Shown: piece after piece, positions 32,829-41,457 of the stretch | Numbering within the stretch: position 1 is the first letter of the stretch | How the letters are laid out: every line of letters begins with the position of its first letter | Assembly: GCF_018326265.1 (NCBI RefSeq) | Contig: NZ_AP023360.1 | Span: forward strand, 7,685,001 to 7,749,000 | Reading direction: 5' to 3' | Length of the DNA stretch: 64,000 nt | DNA from: Catellatospora sp. IY07-71 | GTDB taxonomy: Bacteria > Actinomycetota > Actinomycetes > Mycobacteriales > Micromonosporaceae | Program-made: the position numbers and the translations under genes | The notes under the pieces: generated by a model | Told to the model about the DNA's origin: nothing | The model's database searches: none | What the model saw: the letters and a program-made list of their open reading frames with translations, nothing else

Positions 32829-33857
32829 TCAGAACAGCAGCGGGCGCAGGTGTTCCGCCTCGATCACCTCGGTGCGCAGCCCGAGCGCACGCACCGCGTC
32901 CTTCACCCGCCGCACCGCACCCGTGTCGACGGTGTCGCGCAGGTCCGGGTCGTCGAAGCCGGTGACCATGTCGTCGTGGTGCACCGGGATCACGTAGCGC
33001 GGGCCGCCCAGCACGGTGAGCAGCCGCTCCAGGTAGCGGTGCAGCGAGCTGCTGTCCGTCATGGACACCGCGACCACATCCGGCCGCAACCCGGTCAGCT
33101 CCCGCTCGACGAAGTTGGTCCCGCCGAACATCAGGATCCGCAGCCGGTCGCGCACGGTCACCTGGTACGCCAGCGTGCCGCCCTCGACGAGGTCGCTGAT
33201 GCTCGCCGGGGCGGGCGGCGGGGCGACCCGGGTGCCGGGCGCGAAGAAGCCGTACCCGAGCGACTGGCTGTGCAGGCTGCGGATCACCTGCACCCGGTAC
33301 GCCCCGCCACCGAACTCCAGGTCCTCGCCGCCGGTGGCGACGATGTTGTTCTTGCGCTGCGCGTCGGTCATACCCATCGCGGTCATGAGGTGCCGATGCG
33401 TCTCGGTGCCGATGGTGCGGATCGTGCTGCCCGCCCAGTCCGGCCGGGACAGCAGCGACGGCACGTCGGCCAGGTGGTCCCAGTGCCCGTGGCTGATCAT
33501 GATCAGCTCCGGCGGCCCGGCCAGCCGCCCCGTGGCCAGCAGACGGTCGGCCACCGCCGGGTCGACCGCGAGCGGCCCGCCGGGCAGGCGGTAGTCGAAG
33601 CGGCTGAGGTACGGGTCGAAGTAGAGCACCCGGCCGTCGAACGCGATCTCCCAGCCGGCGACGCCCAGCCAGCGCATCGACACCCCGGCGGCCCGCCCGG
33701 AGCCGATCCTCGCGGGCGCCGGGGCCGGTGCGGCCGCCCCCGCGGCGGCCGGGGACAGGCCCACGGCGGCGACCCCGGCGGCCGCGCCCCCGAGCACGGC
33801 ACGGCGCAGCAGGTCACGACGCGGGACAGCGGATGCGGTGGCACAGTTCTGACACAT
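32829..33857 (-). CDS. TAT-exported MBL-fold metallo-hydrolase
   Basis: A 342-residue metallo-beta-lactamase-fold protein. The N-terminus has a twin-arginine signal (RRDLLRRAVLGGAAAG). The metal-binding motif ISHGHWDHLAD is present, followed by HSQSLGYGF and PVHHDDMVTGF, which carry further His ligands. The family includes lactonases, lipases and phosphodiesterases, so the substrate is uncertain. It is divergent from a LysR gene, with a palindromic site in the shared promoter. Confidence 0.85.
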   Translation of the reverse strand: MCQNCATASAVPRRDLLRRAVLGGAAAGVAAVGLSPAAAGAAAPAPAPARIGSGRAAGVSMRWLGVAGWEIAFDGRVLYFDPYLSRFDYRLPGGPLAVDPAVADRLLATGRLAGPPELIMISHGHWDHLADVPSLLSRPDWAGSTIRTIGTETHRHLMTAMGMTDAQRKNNIVATGGEDLEFGGGAYRVQVIRSLHSQSLGYGFFAPGTRVAPPPAPASISDLVEGGTLAYQVTVRDRLRILMFGGTNFVERELTGLRPDVVAVSMTDSSSLHRYLERLLTVLGGPRYVIPVHHDDMVTGFDDPDLRDTVDTGAVRRVKDAVRALGLRTEVIEAEHLRPLLF

Positions 33858-33946
33858 GGGACGGTGGTTTCCTTCCGGTTGAGATCACCTGAAAGCAGCC
33901 AACCGCGCCGGTCACCGCCCGGTCCAACATCAATACCGCGCAAGCC

Positions 33947-33966
33947 CGATATCGGATCCGGTATCG
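33947..33966. promoter_or_regulatory. Candidate LysR operator
   Basis: CGATATCGGATCCGGTATCG is a 20-base palindrome with 9 of 10 complementary pairs. It lies 9 bases before the LysR start and in the promoter region shared with the MBL-fold gene. The ATA...TAT spacing suits a LysR-type site. Confidence 0.5.
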
Positions 33967-33975
33967 TCGCAGCCC

Positions 33976-34941
33976 GTGGACCTCGTGCAGCACCTGCGAT
34001 ACTTCGTCGCGGTGGCCGAGGAGCTCCACTTCGGCCGCGCCGCCCGCCGCCTGCACATGTCCCAGCCGCCGCTGTCGCAGCGCATCCAGCGCCTGGAACG
34101 CGAGCTCGGGGTGCGCCTGTTCGACCGCTCACCGCGCGAGACCACTCTCACCGAGGCGGGCCGCGTGCTGCTACCCCAGGCCCGCGAGCTGCTGCTGCGC
34201 GCCGATGCCGTGCTCACCCTGGCCGAACAGGTCGCCACCGCGAGCGCCGCGGTGCTGCGCGCCGCGCTACCGCCCGAGCTGGAGGGGGCCACCGTGGCCG
34301 CCGTGCTCGGCGGATTCCGGCAGCGCCGCCCGCGCACGGTGCTCGAACTCCGCGAGATCCCGACCGCCGCGCAGCAGCAGGCCCTGGCCCGGCGGCAGCT
34401 CGACGTCGGCGTCCTGCAACTGCCCTGCGACCTGGCGAACCTGACACTCGGCCCGGTCGTGCACCGCCCGCTGGGCGTCCTCGTCGCCGCGGGCGGGCCG
34501 CTCGCCGGCCGCCCCGAGCTGCTGCTGTCCGACCTCGGCCCGTACGACCTGGTCACCTTCCCGCGGGCGGCGGCGCCCGCCCGGTTCGACGACATCCTCG
34601 ACACCTGCGACCGGCACGGCTACCGGCCGCCCGCCGTGCACCAGGCCGACGGCCGCAGCTTCACCATCGGCCTGGTCCTGACCGGCACCGCCGTCGCGTT
34701 CGACACCGGCGCGGGCCCGCACCACCCCGACGTGGCCTGGCGGCCACTGGCCGGGCAGCCGCTGGCCGAACGCGTCGCGGTCGCCTGGCCCCACGAACGC
34801 CCACACCCCGACGCAGCCGTGTTCGCGCGCACCGTCGCGGCGGTGCTCGGCCCCGGCCCGGCCCCCGCCGCGCGGCCCCTGCCACAGACCCGGCCCTCCT
34901 CCGAATTCCTCGCCCCGCCGTACGGAGCCCGCGATGAGTGA
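33976..34941 (+). CDS. LysR family transcriptional regulator
   Basis: A 321-residue regulator. The N-terminal helix-turn-helix is typical ([40 protein letters not shown]) and a substrate-binding domain follows. It starts at GTG 33976 and overlaps the beta-lactamase-like gene by 8 bases, so both are on one message. It is divergent from the MBL-fold gene. The arrangement recalls AmpR-type control of beta-lactamases, although AmpR genes are usually divergent from their target. Confidence 0.93.
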   Translation: MDLVQHLRYFVAVAEELHFGRAARRLHMSQPPLSQRIQRLERELGVRLFDRSPRETTLTEAGRVLLPQARELLLRADAVLTLAEQVATASAAVLRAALPPELEGATVAAVLGGFRQRRPRTVLELREIPTAAQQQALARRQLDVGVLQLPCDLANLTLGPVVHRPLGVLVAAGGPLAGRPELLLSDLGPYDLVTFPRAAAPARFDDILDTCDRHGYRPPAVHQADGRSFTIGLVLTGTAVAFDTGAGPHHPDVAWRPLAGQPLAERVAVAWPHERPHPDAAVFARTVAAVLGPGPAPAARPLPQTRPSSEFLAPPYGARDE

Positions 34942-35827
34942 CGACGTCCGCGACCGGATCAGCGCGCTGTTCGCCGACGCGGGCGTCACGGGCTGGCTGC
35001 ACGCGACCGACCTCGGCACCGGCCGCGAGGTCGGCGTGGGCGCCGACACCACCGTGCTCATGGCCAGCGTCTTCAAGGTCCCCCTGGTGCTCGCCCTGTA
35101 CCGGGCCGCCGACGCCGGGCTCGTCGACCCGGCGCGACGCGTCACGGTCGAGCCGGGTGTCCGCACCGGCGGCCCGACCGGGATCGGCGCGATGGCCGAC
35201 CCGGTCGACATGTCCCTGCGCGACCTCGCCCACCTGGCGATCAGCGTCTCCGACAACGCGGCCGCCGACGCGCTCGCCGACCACCTCGGCCTGCCCGCCG
35301 TCGCCGAGGCGGTCGCCGCCGCCGGGATGGCCCGCACGGCCGTGATCGAGGTGTGCCGCGACGTCGCGTCGCGCACCGCCGCCTCGCTCGGCACCGCCGA
35401 CCCGGCGCGGCTCGCCGCGCTGCTCACCGACCCGGCTGCGCTGTCCCGGCTGGCCACCCTCGACGTGGCCGGGTCGAACCGGACCACGGCACGCGACTGC
35501 ACGACGCTGCTGGCCGGGCTGTGGCGCGACGAGGTGGCCACGCCGCGCTCCTGCGCCGCGGTGCGCCGGCTGCTCGCGCTGCAGGTGTGGCCGCACCGGC
35601 TCGCCTCCGGCTTCCCGTTCGACGACGTACGCGTCTCCGGCAAGACCGGCACCCTGCCCACGGTGCGCAATGAGATCGGGGTGGTGGAGTACCCCGACGG
35701 CGGGCGCTACGCGGTCGCCGTGTTCACGCGCAGCGCCTCCACTGCGCTCACCCTTCCCCGCGCCGACGCCGTGATCGGCACAGCAGCACGAACCGCCGTT
35801 GAGCACCTCCGCGCGGGCCGCCGCTGA
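34934..35827 (+). CDS. Class A beta-lactamase-like serine hydrolase without signal peptide
   Basis: A 297-residue penicillin-binding-fold hydrolase. SVFK at 45-48 is the SxxK nucleophile motif, SDN at 106-108 the second motif, and KTG at 237-239 the third. A typical omega-loop ExxLN is not visible, and there is no Sec or TAT signal. It may therefore be an intracellular hydrolase or an inactive relative rather than a secreted beta-lactamase. The ATG at 34934 has the neighbouring LysR gene's end in overlap. Confidence 0.85.
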   Translation: MSDDVRDRISALFADAGVTGWLHATDLGTGREVGVGADTTVLMASVFKVPLVLALYRAADAGLVDPARRVTVEPGVRTGGPTGIGAMADPVDMSLRDLAHLAISVSDNAAADALADHLGLPAVAEAVAAAGMARTAVIEVCRDVASRTAASLGTADPARLAALLTDPAALSRLATLDVAGSNRTTARDCTTLLAGLWRDEVATPRSCAAVRRLLALQVWPHRLASGFPFDDVRVSGKTGTLPTVRNEIGVVEYPDGGRYAVAVFTRSASTALTLPRADAVIGTAARTAVEHLRAGRR

Positions 35828-35944
35828 TCCGGTCGCCAAGGCGCATCACACGAACTCATGGCCGGAGGGCATCGCCGGCTGTCACACAGCTACGACTCGA
35901 AAGCCCATCGCGCCAGTCACGTGACGCGGCTTAATGTGCCCCTC

Positions 35945-36232
35945 ATGGCGAGAACGTTCCACGACGAGGACGCCGCTTTCGAACGCTGGCGTGATTCCCA
36001 CCCTGACGGCTTCGTCGTCAACCACGACCCGATCCCGAAGGCGTCCTACGTCGTACTCCATCGGGCCGATTGTGTCCGGCTGCGCAGCAGTCGCGGGTCC
36101 AACTGGACTCGCACCTACGGCAAGACCTGCGCGGAGCGGCTTGAGGACATCGAAGCGTGGGCAGACGCCACGGTCGCGACGCGCGACATCCACCTGTGCG
36201 GGTTCTGCCAACCGCCGGGTCTAGCGGATTGA
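35945..36232 (+). CDS. Conserved hypothetical protein with Cys-rich end
   Basis: A 95-residue protein (MARTFHDEDAAFERWRDSHPDGFVVNHDP...). It contains YVVLHRADCVRLRS and ends HLCGFCQPPG, so a C-x2-C pair plus the upstream Cys and His could bind zinc. Similar short proteins occur in actinobacteria with no known role. The ATG at 35945 is chosen as the first with the conserved beginning. Its stop lies 3 bases before the convergent MFS gene end. Confidence 0.65.
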   Translation: MARTFHDEDAAFERWRDSHPDGFVVNHDPIPKASYVVLHRADCVRLRSSRGSNWTRTYGKTCAERLEDIEAWADATVATRDIHLCGFCQPPGLAD

Positions 36233-36235
36233 GTG

Positions 36236-37486
36236 CTACGCGACGGAGGGCTGTGGCTGTTCGTCGGCGTGGGCGATGTGGGTCATCTCGCGCCACAGCA
36301 GGACGACGAACACGAGCGAGCCGCCGAACGCGAACCAGAACGGCGCGGTCACCCCGTACGCCGCGGCGAGCGCGCCGCCGATCGGGGCGCCCACCACGAG
36401 GCCGCCGTACACGCAGATGGTGTTGAGGCTGCCGACGCGGCCCTGCAGGTGGTGCGGGACGGCGCGCTGCCGGACGGTCATCGAGGTGGTGCCCCAGATG
36501 AACGCGTGCGCGCCGAACAGGAAGAAGATGACCGAGGCGACCCAGCCGGACCGGGTGACGGCCAGACCGAGGTGGGTGATCGTCTCCAGGATCAGGCCGG
36601 CCCGCATCAGGTTGCCGAGGCTGACCCGCTGGGTGAGCCACCCGTACATGCTGGTGCCGAGCAGACCGCCGATCGCGGAGATCGTGGTGAGCAGGCCGAA
36701 CCCGACGGAGCCGAGGCCGAGCCGGTCCTGGGCGTAGAGCACGAGCACGGACCAGGCCGCCCCGAACGTCACGTTGAAGATCAGGATGATCAGCATGAGG
36801 GTACGCACCGCGGGGTGCCGCACCGTCCACCGGTAGCCCTCGACGACGTCCTGCCACACGCCGCGCACCGGCGCACCCGCCGCGCGGCCGTGCGCGGGCA
36901 GCACGATCCGGGAGACGAGCAGCAGCCCGGCCACGTCCAGGACGATCTCGGTGAGGAACGGCCAGGTGCTGCCGGCCGCGAACAGGGCGGCGCCGATGGG
37001 CGGCCCGGCGAGCTGGTTGAACGTGATGAACCCGGTCTGCAGCCGGGAGTTGGCCAGGGCGAGGTCGTCGCGCGGCACCAGCATCGGGGTGAGCGTGGCG
37101 GTGGTGTTGTCGGCGAACACCTCGGTGGTGGCGAGCAGGCCGAGGGCGAGCAGCGCCCCGGGGGCCGACAGGGTGCCGGTGGCGACGGTGGTGATCAGCA
37201 CGGCGAGCACGGCGACGCGCACGGTGTTGGCGGCGAGCACGATGCGGCGCCGGTCGTGGCGGTCCGAGAGCACGCCCGCGTACAGGCCGAACAGCAGCGC
37301 CGGGGCCCAGCCGAACAGAGCGGCCAGGGAGATGAGAAACGCGTCGTCGGTCAGCGAGGCGACGAGCAGGGGCCCGGCGGCCAGCGCGATGCCGTCGCCG
37401 AGGTTGGTGGTCCAGGACGAGGCCAGCAACCACCGGAAACTTCTGCCGAACCGTTCCGGGACGATCCTGTCGATGACCTTGCTCAC
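36236..37486 (-). CDS. MFS transporter
   Basis: A 416-residue major facilitator with about 12 hydrophobic helices. The GLYAGVLSDRHDRRRIVL loop after helix 2 is the MFS signature. The sequence resembles the MFS_3/enterobactin-exporter-like group of drug or metabolite exporters; the substrate is unknown. The GTG at 37486 is used. It is divergent from the next small gene, with a 221-base gap that holds no other gene. Confidence 0.9.
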   Translation of the reverse strand: MSKVIDRIVPERFGRSFRWLLASSWTTNLGDGIALAAGPLLVASLTDDAFLISLAALFGWAPALLFGLYAGVLSDRHDRRRIVLAANTVRVAVLAVLITTVATGTLSAPGALLALGLLATTEVFADNTTATLTPMLVPRDDLALANSRLQTGFITFNQLAGPPIGAALFAAGSTWPFLTEIVLDVAGLLLVSRIVLPAHGRAAGAPVRGVWQDVVEGYRWTVRHPAVRTLMLIILIFNVTFGAAWSVLVLYAQDRLGLGSVGFGLLTTISAIGGLLGTSMYGWLTQRVSLGNLMRAGLILETITHLGLAVTRSGWVASVIFFLFGAHAFIWGTTSMTVRQRAVPHHLQGRVGSLNTICVYGGLVVGAPIGGALAAAYGVTAPFWFAFGGSLVFVVLLWREMTHIAHADEQPQPSVA

Positions 37487-37707
37487 GAGGTGAGGACCCT
37501 ACGTGGGCACAGGTGGCCGCCGCAACGCCGATTCCCGAAAAACGACCGCAGGCTAAGACGACACCAGCATAAGCGAATTCCGCGGCTTGATCACTCGGCT
37601 GTTCGACCGTCGCGACCTGCGGCTGATGCCCCCTAATGTTCCCCTTCGTGTCGGCGCCCGCCCGTTGTTCGGCGGGCGCCGCGCTCTGTCCACCGAGCCA
37701 CGGAGGC

Positions 37708-38166
37708 ATGTTGCACGAGATCGAGCTCATCGCGCGTACCGTTCTGCTCTCGTCCGCCCGCCCGGACCCCGCCACCGAGGTGTGGGCGTGCCAGACGCTG
37801 GCCGCCCGGAACCCCGGCTACCGGGGGCACCTGGCCCAGGCGCTCATCCGCCGGACCCGGACCGGGCTTGAGCTGCCGGTCCGGCTCCGGCTGTCGGAGG
37901 AGGCCGTCGCGACCGCCCGCTTGATCGATCCCGTCCTGGACCACCACGCCACCGACATTCTGATCTGGGCGCTCGACGCCCTGCAGCGCAACCTGTCCGA
38001 GGCCGGGCGCACCGCCGAGGCCTGGGCCGCCCGCCGCGAGATCCTCGACCTGCACCACCCCGGCCTGCACCGCCGCTGCTACCTCACCGACTGCTACGCC
38101 GGCGCGCTGCCGATCCCGGTCGAGGACTGGGCCGCGGCAGTCCCGAACCCGCCCACGGCCTTGTGA
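37708..38166 (+). CDS. Hypothetical protein, helical repeat-like
   Basis: A 152-residue protein of unknown function with helix-rich, TPR-like segments (RRTRTGLELPVRLRLSEEAVATARLIDP and ILIWALDALQRNLSEAGRTAEAWAARREIL). Similar short pieces occur in tetratricopeptide proteins. The start is uncertain: GGAGG at 37702-37706 sits only one base before ATG 37708, while a TTG at 37711 is better spaced; an in-frame ATG also exists at 37636. Confidence 0.6.
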   Translation: MLHEIELIARTVLLSSARPDPATEVWACQTLAARNPGYRGHLAQALIRRTRTGLELPVRLRLSEEAVATARLIDPVLDHHATDILIWALDALQRNLSEAGRTAEAWAARREILDLHHPGLHRRCYLTDCYAGALPIPVEDWAAAVPNPPTAL

Positions 38167-38194
38167 CGCCCTCGCTCGACGACTGCCGTGCCGC

Positions 38195-38240
38195 GCGAGG
38201 CGACTTCTGGGTTGCGGTGGCATCTCACAAGTCGCCTCGC
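38195..38240. repeat. Palindromic repeat, family E variant (copy 3)
   Basis: Arms GCGAGGCGACTT (38195-38206) and AAGTCGCCTCGC (38229-38240) are perfectly complementary, and the inner CGACTTCTGGGTTG resembles the family E arm. It precedes the classical family E copy by 70 bases in the gap before the LacI gene. Confidence 0.65.
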
Positions 38241-38309
38241 CCGAGGCGCCTGGTCGCCGTCCGGGCACGCCCGCGACGACCCAGAGGGCGGTAAGCCGGT
38301 GCGTAGACC

Positions 38310-38347
38310 ACAACTTCTGGGTTGTAGCCACAACCCAGAAGTTGTGA
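38310..38347. repeat. Palindromic repeat family E, copy 2
   Basis: The 17-base arms (38310-38326 and 38331-38347) are identical to those at 29916-29953. The flanking GAAGCGCG is inverted relative to copy 1, so the elements are in opposite orientation. Confidence 0.9.
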
Positions 38348-38408
38348 AGCGCGCACCGACATGTCCACCGAAGCGGCTCACGGCGCTCGTGGCCGGCTCT
38401 GGCGAGGA

Positions 38409-39419
38409 TCAGGCGGCGGGGGCGGATTCGCGGATGACCAGGCGGAACGGGGGCTGGAGTTCGGTGGGCGGGTCGGTGGGGCGGCCCTCGACGCGGTCGA
38501 GCAGCTTCTCCACCGCCAGCCGGCCGATCATCTCCTTGTCCGGCGAGATCGTGGTGAGGGTCGGGATGCTGAACCGGCCCTCCTCCACGTCGTCGATGCC
38601 GATCACCGCGACGTCCTCGGGGACCCGCAGCCCATGCTCGTACAGGGCGCGGATCGCGCCGAGCGCGATGAGGTCGTTGAACGCGAACACCGCGTCGGGC
38701 GGCTGCGGCAGGCGCAGCAGCTCCCGCATGCCCGCCGCGCCGTCGCCCCGGCGGAAGCCGCTGGTGGTGACCGTCAGCTCGGGGTCGAACGGCAGCCCGG
38801 CCGCCGACAGCGCCTCGGTGTAGCCGCGCAGGCGCAGCAGCGACGGCGCGCGGTTGGCCTCGATGTGCGCGCCGATGAACGCGATCCGGCGGCGGCCCAG
38901 CGCCACCAGGTGCCGGACCGCCGCGTGGCTGGCCGCGAGGTTGTCGATGACGATGTGGTCGTACGGCGCGCCGTAGATCGCCTCGCCGACCAGCACCATC
39001 GGGGTCTCGCTGGTGCGGGTCATGATGTCCGCCCGGTCCAGGTGCACCGCGGACAGGATGAGGCCGTCGATGATCTGCGAGCGGAACCCGTCGGCGACCA
39101 GCAGCTCCTTGTCCCGGTCGCCGTCGGTGTAGTCGAGCAGCAGCGTGTAGCCGCGCCGGGTGGCGGTGCGGATCGCCGCGTCGGCCAGCTCGGCGAAGTA
39201 CGGGTTGTTCAGCTCCGGGATGGCCAGCGCGATGATGCCGGTGCGGCCCCGGCGCAGGTGCCGCGCACTGAGGTTGGGGGTGTAGCCCAGCTCGTCGATG
39301 GCCTGCTGGACCTTGGCCCTGGTGGCCTCGCCGACGGGCCGATAGCCGTTGACGACGTTGGACACCGTCGCCTGCGACACGCCCGCCCGCCTGGCGATGT
39401 CCTTGAGACTGACCGCCAT
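38409..39419 (-). CDS. LacI family regulator of sugar ABC transporter
   Basis: A 336-residue LacI-type repressor. The headpiece is VSLKDIARRAGVSQATVSNVVNGYRPV, the hinge LSARHLRRGRTGIIAL, and the sensor domain is typical (DGLILSAVH, RRIAFIGAHIEANRAPSL). It lies 53 bases after the sugar transporter genes on the same strand and is probably their regulator. The ATG at 39419 is preferred; GGAGGA lies about 10 bases before it. Confidence 0.9.
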   Translation of the reverse strand: MAVSLKDIARRAGVSQATVSNVVNGYRPVGEATRAKVQQAIDELGYTPNLSARHLRRGRTGIIALAIPELNNPYFAELADAAIRTATRRGYTLLLDYTDGDRDKELLVADGFRSQIIDGLILSAVHLDRADIMTRTSETPMVLVGEAIYGAPYDHIVIDNLAASHAAVRHLVALGRRRIAFIGAHIEANRAPSLLRLRGYTEALSAAGLPFDPELTVTTSGFRRGDGAAGMRELLRLPQPPDAVFAFNDLIALGAIRALYEHGLRVPEDVAVIGIDDVEEGRFSIPTLTTISPDKEMIGRLAVEKLLDRVEGRPTDPPTELQPPFRLVIRESAPAA

Positions 39420-39472
39420 GGGCGGGGTTCCTCCACTCACTGCTCATTGTCACCACTGCCGGGGCCGCCACG

Positions 39473-40492
39473 TCAACGCGGCCTTCGCCGCCTCCTGCCC
39501 AGGAAGGTCTGCACGACCACGACGAGGATCAGGAACAGGCCGCTGACCACGGACTGGTATGACGAGTTCAGCGTGCCGATCTGGTTGATCACGTTCTGGA
39601 TCACGCCGAGCAGCAGCACCCCGCACAGCGTGCCGCTGATCGAGCCCGCGCCGCCGACCAGCAGCGTGCCGCCGATGACCACCGCGGCGATGGCGTCCAG
39701 CTCCATGCCGACGCCGAGGATGGTCACCCCCGAGGACAGCCGCGAGGCGTTCAGCACCCCGGCGAACCCGGCCAGCAACCCGCTGAGCAGGTACGTCAGC
39801 ACCCTGATCCGGGCCACCGGCAGCCCCATCAGCGCCGCCGCGTCCGGGCTCCCGCCGACCGCGAACACGGCCTGACCGTAACGTGTCCGCTGGAGCAGCA
39901 CCGCCCCGAGCCCGAACAGCAGCACGGCCAGGTACACCGGATACCCGATGCCGAGGAACGTGCCCTGCCCGAACTCCAGGAACGCCGAGTCCTTGGGCAC
40001 CAGGTACGTCGTCGCGCCCTCGTCGGTGACGGCGAGCAGCAGGCCGCGCGCCCCGAGCAGCCCGGCGAGGGTGACGATGAACGGCGCCATGCCCGTCTTC
40101 GCGATCAGCACGCCCTGCAGCAGGCCGATCGCGCCGCACACGGCCAGCGGCAGCAGCAGCGCGGGCACCGGCCCCCACTGCGAGGCGTACGCGGCGAGCA
40201 CGCCGCCGAGGGCGAACACCGACCCGACGGACAGGTCGATGCCGCCCGTGATGATCACGAACGTCATGCCCAGCGCGACGATCGCCAGGAACGACGACTG
40301 GATCGCGATGCCGTTGGCGTTCTCCGCGGTCGGGAACGCCGGGAACAGCACCGACGCGACCAGCACCGCCAGGACCAGCACGGCCGGTGCGCCGTGGCGC
40401 TGGGCGAGCCCGGCCAGGCGCTCCCGGCGCAGCTCGCGCTCGACCGGCGCCGGGTGCGCCGACGCCGCGGGAGTGGTGAGGATCTGGGTCAT
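39473..40492 (-). CDS. Sugar ABC transporter permease (YjfF/RbsC-like)
   Basis: A 339-residue permease of the ribose/galactofuranose branch. It has about ten hydrophobic helices, the TFVIITGGIDLSVGSVFALGG motif, and GSPDAAALMGLPVARI. It pairs with the previous permease in a heterodimeric channel. The ATG at 40492 overlaps the stop of the neighbouring permease by 4 bases (ATGA), and the longer frame upstream is a shadow. Confidence 0.92.
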   Translation of the reverse strand: MTQILTTPAASAHPAPVERELRRERLAGLAQRHGAPAVLVLAVLVASVLFPAFPTAENANGIAIQSSFLAIVALGMTFVIITGGIDLSVGSVFALGGVLAAYASQWGPVPALLLPLAVCGAIGLLQGVLIAKTGMAPFIVTLAGLLGARGLLLAVTDEGATTYLVPKDSAFLEFGQGTFLGIGYPVYLAVLLFGLGAVLLQRTRYGQAVFAVGGSPDAAALMGLPVARIRVLTYLLSGLLAGFAGVLNASRLSSGVTILGVGMELDAIAAVVIGGTLLVGGAGSISGTLCGVLLLGVIQNVINQIGTLNSSYQSVVSGLFLILVVVVQTFLGRRRRRPR

Positions 40493-41457
40493 CGGGTACG
40501 CCGTTCCCGTGCGAGGTAGACCGCGGCCAGGATGATGGCCGCCTGGATCATCTGCGCCGACGAGTCGGGCAGGTCGTGGTTGATCAGCGTGGCGCGCACC
40601 AGCTGCATCAGCAGCGCCCCGGCGACCGTGCCGAGCACCCGGATGCGGCCGCCGGTGAGCGGGGTGCCGCCGACCACCACGGCGGTGATCGCCGACAGCT
40701 CCATCAGGTTGCCGATCGCGGACGGGTCGCTGGCGCCGAGCCGGGCCGTGGCCAGCACCCCGGCCAGCGCGGCGAGCACCGCGCACAGCGCGTACGTGCC
40801 GATCAGCACCCGCTTGACGGGCAGCCCGGCCAGCGCGCTCGCCGCCCGGTTGCCGCCGACCGCGACCAGCTGCCGCCCGTAGACGGTGCCCCGCACCACG
40901 AACCCGATGACCAGCGCGAGCACCCCGGCGATGAGCACCGTGTACGGCACGCTCAGCAGCTCGCCGGTGCCCAGCTCCAGCAGGGTCGGGTTGGTGATGC
41001 CCTTGAGCTGCCCGTCGGCGAACACCAGGGCCAGGCCCCGGCCGCCGACCAGCAGCGCCAGCGTGGCCACGATCGGCTGCAGCCCGACCACGGCGACCAG
41101 GGTGCCGTTGACCACCCCCACCAGCGCCCCGACCAGCAGCGCGACGAGCACCGCGGGCCAGAGCCCGTATCCGATGTAGAGCGGCAGCACCGCCGCGGCC
41201 AGCGCCATCACCGAGCCGACGGACAGGTCGACGCCCTCGCTGCCGATGACCATCGCCATGCCCAGCGCCGCGATGACCACGGGCGCGACCTGCACCAGCT
41301 GCGTGCGCAGGGTCGCGGTCTGCAGGAAGTTGTCGGTGAACGCGATGTTGAACAGCACCAGCGCGGCGACGGCCGCGTACACCCCGTAGTCCTGGGCCCA
41401 GCGGGCCGGCCGGGCGCGGTCGAAGGAGGCGGCCGGGACCGCTGTCGTGTCAGTCAT
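40489..41457 (-). CDS. Sugar ABC transporter permease (YtfT-like)
   Basis: A 322-residue inner-membrane permease of the same family, with GMAMVIGSEGVDLSVGSVMALAA and VAVGGNRAASALAGLPVKRVLIG. It overlaps the ATPase gene by 8 bases and the next permease by 4. The gene order binding protein, ATPase, permease, permease matches E. coli ytfQRT-yjfF. Confidence 0.92.
   Translation of the reverse strand: MTDTTAVPAASFDRARPARWAQDYGVYAAVAALVLFNIAFTDNFLQTATLRTQLVQVAPVVIAALGMAMVIGSEGVDLSVGSVMALAAAVLPLYIGYGLWPAVLVALLVGALVGVVNGTLVAVVGLQPIVATLALLVGGRGLALVFADGQLKGITNPTLLELGTGELLSVPYTVLIAGVLALVIGFVVRGTVYGRQLVAVGGNRAASALAGLPVKRVLIGTYALCAVLAALAGVLATARLGASDPSAIGNLMELSAITAVVVGGTPLTGGRIRVLGTVAGALLMQLVRATLINHDLPDSSAQMIQAAIILAAVYLARERRTR

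Noticed and set aside
38195-38347. Clustered repeats that might suggest a CRISPR array
   Set aside because: There are only two palindromes of unequal sequence, no regular spacers and no cas genes nearby.
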